From NCBI GenBank assembly GCA_036872755.1, contig JAVHNS010000001.1, positions 1,922,001 to 1,986,000 of the forward strand: a stretch of DNA of 64,000 nt. Reading direction: 5' to 3'. Position numbers and translations under genes: made by a program. The notes beneath the pieces were generated by a model, which had not been told where the DNA came from, searched no databases, and was given only the letters and a program-made list of their open reading frames with translations. Shown one piece after another: positions 58,391-64,000 of the stretch; position 1 is the first letter of the stretch; each line of letters begins with the position of its first letter. The stretch comes from Orbilia blumenaviensis (Eukaryota > Ascomycota > Orbiliomycetes > Orbiliales > Orbiliaceae).

Positions 58391-59151
58391 TTAGCCAGAT
58401 AGCCAGAATGAAACAGACGCGTCGAGAACTTACCAATTGGCAAAAACACGGGATCAGGATAAACCTTCACTTCCACGCGTAACACCCATGCACTAGGACG
58501 CTGAAAAAAGAGGGTTGAGGGAAAGCCGTCCTTTTATAATGAAAATTCCTTGGCGGCCTTGGCACGAGGGAAACTTTCGTGACAAACTTCGCTTCATGGG
58601 AGAATCCAACAAACAACACAGTACCGTCGATGTGGAATCTTTAGTCCAACACGAGAATAGTCTAGTGACGAGAGTGCTCGAGAGGCGCTCTACGGTTTCG
58701 ACACGTATACCATTCAAATACACCATCATAATCAGCTCAAAATATCATACAGGAAGAATCACAGGTGTGATTATTTAGCCATAGGACGATGCCTCACCGA
58801 CCATTTAACATACCTTTATTGCGTAGGTATCATCAATTTGGATCAATCGGACGAGATTTCGTTGCGGCAAGGGGTAAATGAACCGATTAAAATGACGGCT
58901 CGCCCGACCGAAGTGAGAAATATGAGAGATCAAGAAACCTGGAATTTTCCAGTTGAAAACTTCTTAGGGCCCTGCTTTCATCACAGTTGAGTGATAAGGG
59001 TAAGTCACCATCTGTGTGCGAATTTCGTATATACATCCATGGCTTTATTTTAGGTTGTAGGGGGGCCCACAAAGCAGTCTATTTATTTGTAAACTGTAAA
59101 TAATGGGGTGTTGATCGATGACTAATACAGTACCAGAACCTCACAATACGG
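58391..59151. other. intergenic
   Basis: 0.76 kb without a supported gene, downstream of the SET gene (which is on the minus strand). Confidence 0.5.
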
Positions 59152-60244
59152 CTACAGTCTCCACAACCACTTCTCAAACATCTCCTCCCCCAGCCCAACA
59201 GGAATATCTGTAATCCCACTCCTCCAAGCCATCGAAAACCCAAAAGCCCCATGCCTACGAGGGTTCTCAACAAACTGCTTCAACTCTCTTGAAGACGCAC
59301 TGTCCTCCCCTTCGCATCTAACCCTTAACCTATACTCCCTCTCCACCAAAACCTTTGCCCTTGCCAGATCTCCCTGCCCTAAGCAAATCTGAAAAGCATC
59401 ATCGTGAGCTCTCGCCTCCAGCGTTGGGGCCCCACCGCCATATTCCTCTTCGAGAGCCTTTATCAACCTTCTACAATCTTTCAGACAAGCGTCCGGGTTT
59501 GTCATAGCCCGACCGCTATATGCGATTAGGTGATCAAGAATCGCGATCTCCTTTCGTCTCCTATCACTAGCTTGTATCTTGTCCGCTGGTAGAGAACATA
59601 GTTGACAAGCACAATCGAATCCGAATGATTCCTTCAACATTCTTTGGCGGGTCTGGCTAGTATCGCCGGTTAAATAATAGATCGTAATCTCCTCACCGGC
59701 TTTGATATCCCGCGTCGCATGGATAGTCTCCGCTTCAAGGGTTTTATTCCAACTGTGATGCGCGTTTGCAACACAGCTGTGATTTATCAGTCCGATGGTA
59801 GCGTATATCCCTCCGATTTTAGAATCAGGACCGCAGGGTAATGCGTTATTCCTCATTATTCCACTTAATGGATATCGCGAGCCTTCGGAGGTATTCCGAA
59901 GGGAATGGTAGTGCGCTCGTTGTTCATCTGTAAGAGTTTTTAAAACGTTGGATAGGCGCCGTTCGAGGAGTTCAGGTGTCGGGGCTGGGCCCATTGTGAG
60001 AAAGGGCTTCTCGACTAGGATTCGAGTACCTGGTGAGATATTAGCGGTAGCGACGAGGCCGCGGCCTTTATTCGGGATTGTCTGGATTGCGGATAGTTGG
60101 GGAATGTTCTCTGCCGGCTGTATTAGAATCTCCGGTAAATGTTAGCGGTGGCTGCCTATATCCTATATCGTAATGAAGTGAGATGATTCTTTCGGCTTTG
60201 TGTTGCGTGGTTATTAATGAGACCAGATGATTCCGGAATTTCAT
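59152..60244 (-). CDS. SET-domain protein (Smyd/SET5-type)
   Basis: The main exon is 60117-59152. Residues matching PNKGRGLVATANISPGTRIL, the opening GxG of a SET domain, lie before the first internal ATG (59994), so the true start is upstream. The frame is blocked by TAA just before it. A 7-codon first exon (60244-60224, MKFRNHL) joined by a GT...CTAAC...CAG intron restores it and gives 328 residues; this start is tentative. LINHSCVANAHHSWN (NHSC about 119-122) and GEEITIYYL hold the cofactor and catalytic Tyr motifs, and GFDCACQLC is the post-SET cysteine cluster. Such proteins transfer methyl groups from S-adenosylmethionine to lysines. Substrate unknown. Confidence 0.8.
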
Positions 60245-61710
60245 ACTTCATCATAAGATTTTGAGGCCATGACTGCTACTATAAAAGTAGCGAGGAATAA
60301 AATGATTAGAGTTCAGGAACAGAGGTATAGAGGATATAGGAGAGTTAGTCTCGTGAGTTCTCTATATATGTCGATATATACCTACTAGTTGATGATGTTT
60401 CAATTGAATTCCGTCCACCGTCTAGTCAACAGCGTCCGGGATTTGATTGAAAATGCGGAGGAATAGATGAATAGATGGGAGCGAAAAATTATCAACGATA
60501 CTACTAATACCACGTTCGGGTTTCAAATTTCTGCGAGCTCATATATACTATTTGTTGCCTTGCTGTGCGGGGAATTTATTTTCAGGCAACATATGGTGCT
60601 GTACCACGCCTGCACCTGTATTGGTACTGCATTCTTAGTCGACGTCTCACACCAGCACCTTCAGACAAAGCTGTGTTGTGACTTTCGGAGGACCAAAATT
60701 GAACATTCACATATGGCCATTGAGCGCAGAGGATCTATTGGTCCTGCGAGGCGGGGTTAGCTATAGGTACTAACTACTACCGCAAATACCTCGAGACTAG
60801 ATAAATACTATATAGCTATCAAAGTAGGTACCGTAACTAGAGGAAAGGGGTGCGTGCTCTGGGTCATCTAGTTATGCAGTTATAACACGTGTTTCTTGGC
60901 AGTCTTAACACAAAGGAAACTTTCATTGCAACCCTTTCAAGAGCCTTGTGGCTGAAGTCCTTGCACAGGGATCTCGAGGCCACTAATTAACTATTACACC
61001 AAATAGTGAGCCTGGCCTAACTTACAACAAGAATAACACACCAGCGAGAGGCTGACTCAGGCAACTATTTTCCAAAAATTAGCACAACACAGAAGTAGTC
61101 TTGTTATGATGGTGCCGAGACCGACGAGACCGACGAGACTATTCCAAACTGAAGGCCAGGAAATGACTAACACCTTTAAGGTTTTGGTGTGAATAGCGGG
61201 AAGCCGTCCCAATTTTTATTGCGCACTAGTTTTAGTTCTGATTGAAAGCTTTTAGGTCTTAGACTTCTTGGTCGCGTATTCGCCGAGCGTTAGTTCTGTC
61301 AGACTAAGTCTAAGCGCGAATTAATTCGGAACAAGCGTGCGTGCACCTGCAGCCAAGGTATATCTGGTCGAGCGCGAATATATCATGTGCGGTATCTGCG
61401 GGAATTCCCGTTGGCTGCGTACACAAGGAAACCGAAATCCTTAATACTTTGTTCTGTATTCACCCGAAAGTGAACATTGAATGGGTATGCGGCTAATTTA
61501 GACTATCGGTGAAAACTAATACGAGTGATTAGATAAAGTGCCCCATTCATTAGCAAAGCACCGAAGCTTCGCTCAGCATTCATACCTGAGCCAACGAGAT
61601 CATACTTCAGCAAATTTTAAGTATTTTGTGTCAAAGGTGTTAAGGTCTTCCAATACTCCCCTGTGCACAACAAAAGGTTGAATAATAGGTCCTGCTATAC
61701 AACTGCTAAC
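60245..61710. other. 1.5-kb gene-empty interval
   Basis: No supported gene; short frames only. The near end (60245-60450) presumably includes the promoter of the SET gene. Confidence 0.5.
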
Positions 61711-61874
61711 TACCGTAGGGGGTTTGGGTACTTTTCTGGGACTACTTCCGAATATTAAAACATTTTAAAAGAAGGCAAGCCGTCTTATTCCCTTTTAAAT
61801 CGTTATTTATCCTGTTTGAAGTTCCCTTTTTGCTATAAACCGTCTTGAGAAACCAGCCAAAACCCCGTACGGTA
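61711..61874 (-). mobile_element. 164-bp MITE-like element, copy B
   Basis: Inverted relative to 2377-2540 and of exactly the same length, bounded by TACCGTAGGGGG and CCCCGTACGGTA (two changes from the expected end). Shared inner blocks include ATAAACCGTCTTGAGAAACC and CCGTCTTATTCCC. It lies 164 bp downstream of the tyrosinase stop. Confidence 0.75.
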
Positions 61875-62038
61875 GCCTCGCAGGGGAAACGGGACTCATA
61901 TTTAACACAGTGTTACACGAAATTGAACGAAAATTGATGCTGTTCGAAGGTATTGGTTTCAAAAAATGCAGGGCATTACAGCAGGCAGGTGATAATAGTT
62001 GATCAAATTGAATGAGCCTTGAAATTCCAATTTGCAAG

Positions 62039-63890
62039 CTAATAAGTAGCATTTCCTAGCATTCCCCGCACATCCCGAGTATGCAACTTCAGGGTAATGG
62101 TCCTGTTGTTTATGAAGGACCTTGGGAAGTTCGCGAGTGAGATATGCGTCGTAACCCCTAGGTGGTTGTTACAATTCGCGCAACCCCGGACATTCCACCT
62201 GCTTAGAACTGCATCACAGCCTATCAAGGTCTCCAAAATCCCGTCAGAGGTTGGAACCGTAGTCCAGGCGGAGACGATAAATGACCCTGAAATTGCGGAG
62301 CGATCGATTCCTGAGATACGGATGTACGACGCCTGTCCGTCTGGGTTTCTTAGGTGAAAATTTGCTGGTATGCTGAGATCACTTCGGGTGATCATAGTTT
62401 GTAACCTCTCTGGGCTTGGGGACGCCGGCATCTGATCAAAGTGTTCAACGTTAAGTTGATCAAGCGGCTCGATATAGGTATTATCATATTTATACGGAAG
62501 ACAGTTGAGATCGGCCATGTCCTGAAACCCATGCACGTTAGCCACGATTTTGCTGCAACCAAGACTAATGGACTAGATCACAAACCTTGGATGTATAGTA
62601 CTTAGGTTCTCCCCGGGAAATAGGTTCTCCCAGGGAAATAGGTTCTCCCCGGGAAATAGGTTCTTCCCGGGAAATAGGTTCTTCCCGGCAATTGCATTCT
62701 TCCCGGCAATTAGGTTCTTCCCGGTGATTAGGGTTCTTAAATGGATATAGAGGGGTATCCATCGTCAGCCAAGAACCTCCGTCGATCCCTGGTGTTGGGC
62801 CCTGGCTATCAACCGGACTCGTCCCCGGATATTGTTCAATGATAGTCACACCATCTACACTACCTTCGAGACCGGAATTTCTTTCTTGCCATTTCCAGAA
62901 CACCCGGTCGACAAAACAATGGTGGAAAAAGAAAATTGGATCGAAAGCAGCGGTATCATTTTCGCCCATATCGCCATTCGCCCCGGTACCGGTGTTCCAG
63001 TCAGGCATATCATACCCGCCAACAGCAAGATGTGTTTTATTGTGGGGGCGTTCTAGAGGGACAACTAGCGGCTCATTTTCCGCATGAACATCGTTCCACT
63101 TGCCAGCAGAAGTAGTATTTGAAAAGACAGTATAGTTCGGGGCTTCAAGACACTGCCTGTAATCTGTCCGTGTGCCGTTGGCTGATCCCTTGGCCTTGCT
63201 CGCCTTATGATCCACAAACCAATTTTTAACATTCTTATTAAGCAATTTAGTGAGTTCGTCATCCGTCATCGTTGCCATGATATCGTTATGAGCCCGCGCC
63301 TGGGAGGTTTGCAGCCCAGAAAATGGGTATCGAACGGTCTCGTAGTCACTAGGCTTGCCGTAATCCACACCAGGCCTCGAAAGATTATCTTTGAATCCTT
63401 GGGCGAGCTTGTAAGAATAAATTGGATTATCGACTTCCTCACCATTAATGAACCGATACTTTTTATCGGTGAAGATCTTGGGGACGACTATTTCCTCGTG
63501 TTCTGGAACTCCATTCATCTCGTCCCAGTACGGCAGGGCGATGCCCTCACAGCCTTCAATTTTCCCAAGAGCTTCTTCAAGACACAAGAGATAGGCTCGA
63601 TGCCACGTCGGGAAGAGAACGTTACCGTGATGGCAGTAGCCCCCCCACCAGTCTTTGTTACCATAGCCAGCCCCCCTAAATGGTTGTCCGTGATAGCCGG
63701 CAATCACGAAGAACCCATCTGGGTCATCTGGATTTTGTCTAGATTTTTCTTGGATGCCTATCCATGCCCTGATGAGCTTATCTGATTCTTCGAGATCCAA
63801 ACGGAGGATATTTTTCCTCTCCCTTTTATGGACAACTGGACCATGTCCTGGAATCAGGGCCGTTTGAGGCCCGCCCGCGTCATCTTCCAT
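62039..63890 (-). CDS. tyrosinase (type-3 copper polyphenol oxidase)
   Basis: Two exons, 63890-62586 and 62521-62039, give 595 residues. The CuA region has YCHHGNVLFPTWHRAYLLCL, with a Cys-His pair like the thioether of fungal tyrosinases. The CuB region has PHNKTHLAVGGYD and DPIFFFHHCFVDRVFWKWQE, so the copper-binding histidines are visible. The C-terminal domain (exon 2) includes WNVRGCANCNNHLGVTTH, a Cys-rich lid typical of latent fungal tyrosinases that is removed on activation. Between them is a tandem hexapeptide linker REEPIS. No signal peptide, as usual for cytosolic fungal tyrosinases. The enzyme oxidises monophenols and diphenols to quinones on the way to melanin. The intron (62585-62522) has a GCTAACG branch site. 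Confidence 0.92.
62601..62726 (-). repeat. 18-bp tandem array encoding (R-E/G-E-P-I-S) hexapeptides
   Basis: About seven 18-bp units encode hexapeptides such as REEPIS, RGEPIS and CREEPN at residues about 389-430 of the tyrosinase. Units nearest the intron are almost identical; the more distal ones are diverged. Confidence 0.9.
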
Positions 63891-64000
63891 ATTGAGGTGG
63901 TAAAATTTGGCTCCTCTCCAACAAAATTTAGTAGGATTGGTATATAGGAGCTGGGATTTAGTATTGATTAAAATTCAATCAACTAAATCCGTTGGCTTTA

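Noticed and set aside
60467..60760. 97-codon frame with a hydrophobic part
   Set aside because: No start context or family motif; equal-length frames occur by chance in this window.
1..64000. CRISPR arrays, rRNA genes, bacterial operon features
   Set aside because: None seen; the window is spliced eukaryotic DNA.

Overview
The window is nuclear DNA from a filamentous ascomycete (Pezizomycotina). Genes carry several short introns (about 40-140 nt) with GT...AG ends and CTAAC-type branch points. The recognisable genes are fungal: a Helo-like/STAND N-terminal domain, a DUF2417 membrane hydrolase-like protein, an Hsp70-like ATPase, a fungal lipocalin-like protein, Ntr2, Tsr4/PDCD2, Alg12 and a tyrosinase. 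The class cannot be fixed from sequence alone. Exon models were read by hand from frame continuity and splice signals, without alignment or RNA data.

Layout. 0-6 kb: 3' end of a TDP2-like phosphodiesterase gene, two MITE-like elements, and a nine-exon Hsp70-like gene (-). 6-10 kb: a mucin-like single-pass membrane protein whose third exon needs a 41-nt intron or carries a frameshift, then a Helo-like protein ending in RNA polymerase II CTD-like heptads. 10-20 kb: mostly non-coding, with a 56-residue membrane mini-ORF, the DUF2417 protein and an NAD-dependent epimerase. 21-37 kb: the gene-rich housekeeping block: lipocalin-like protein, aromatic/aminoadipate aminotransferase with a CpcA/Gcn4-type site upstream, Ntr2, a secreted Kex2-processed protein, a CBS-domain protein, Alg12, Tsr4. 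37-43 kb: gene-empty apart from two identical intron-containing tRNA-Ile(AAU) genes facing each other. 43-53 kb: accessory genes: Helo-like plus beta-propeller protein, two unknown small proteins, and a six-exon orphan with a hydrophobic hairpin. 53-64 kb: repeat-rich DNA with the second copy of a diverged duplication, a SET-domain gene, the second copy of a 164-bp MITE and a tyrosinase.

The housekeeping genes act in separate pathways (N-glycan assembly, ribosome biogenesis, spliceosome disassembly, amino-acid transamination) and are not a cluster. The accessory genes are the most interesting part. Two have N-termini like those of fungal STAND/NLR immune-type receptors but no visible NACHT or NB-ARC module. 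A third, of unknown family, has a long hydrophobic stretch between hydrophilic, probably helical regions. No system that is clearly new can be proven from sequence alone; these three are the best candidates.
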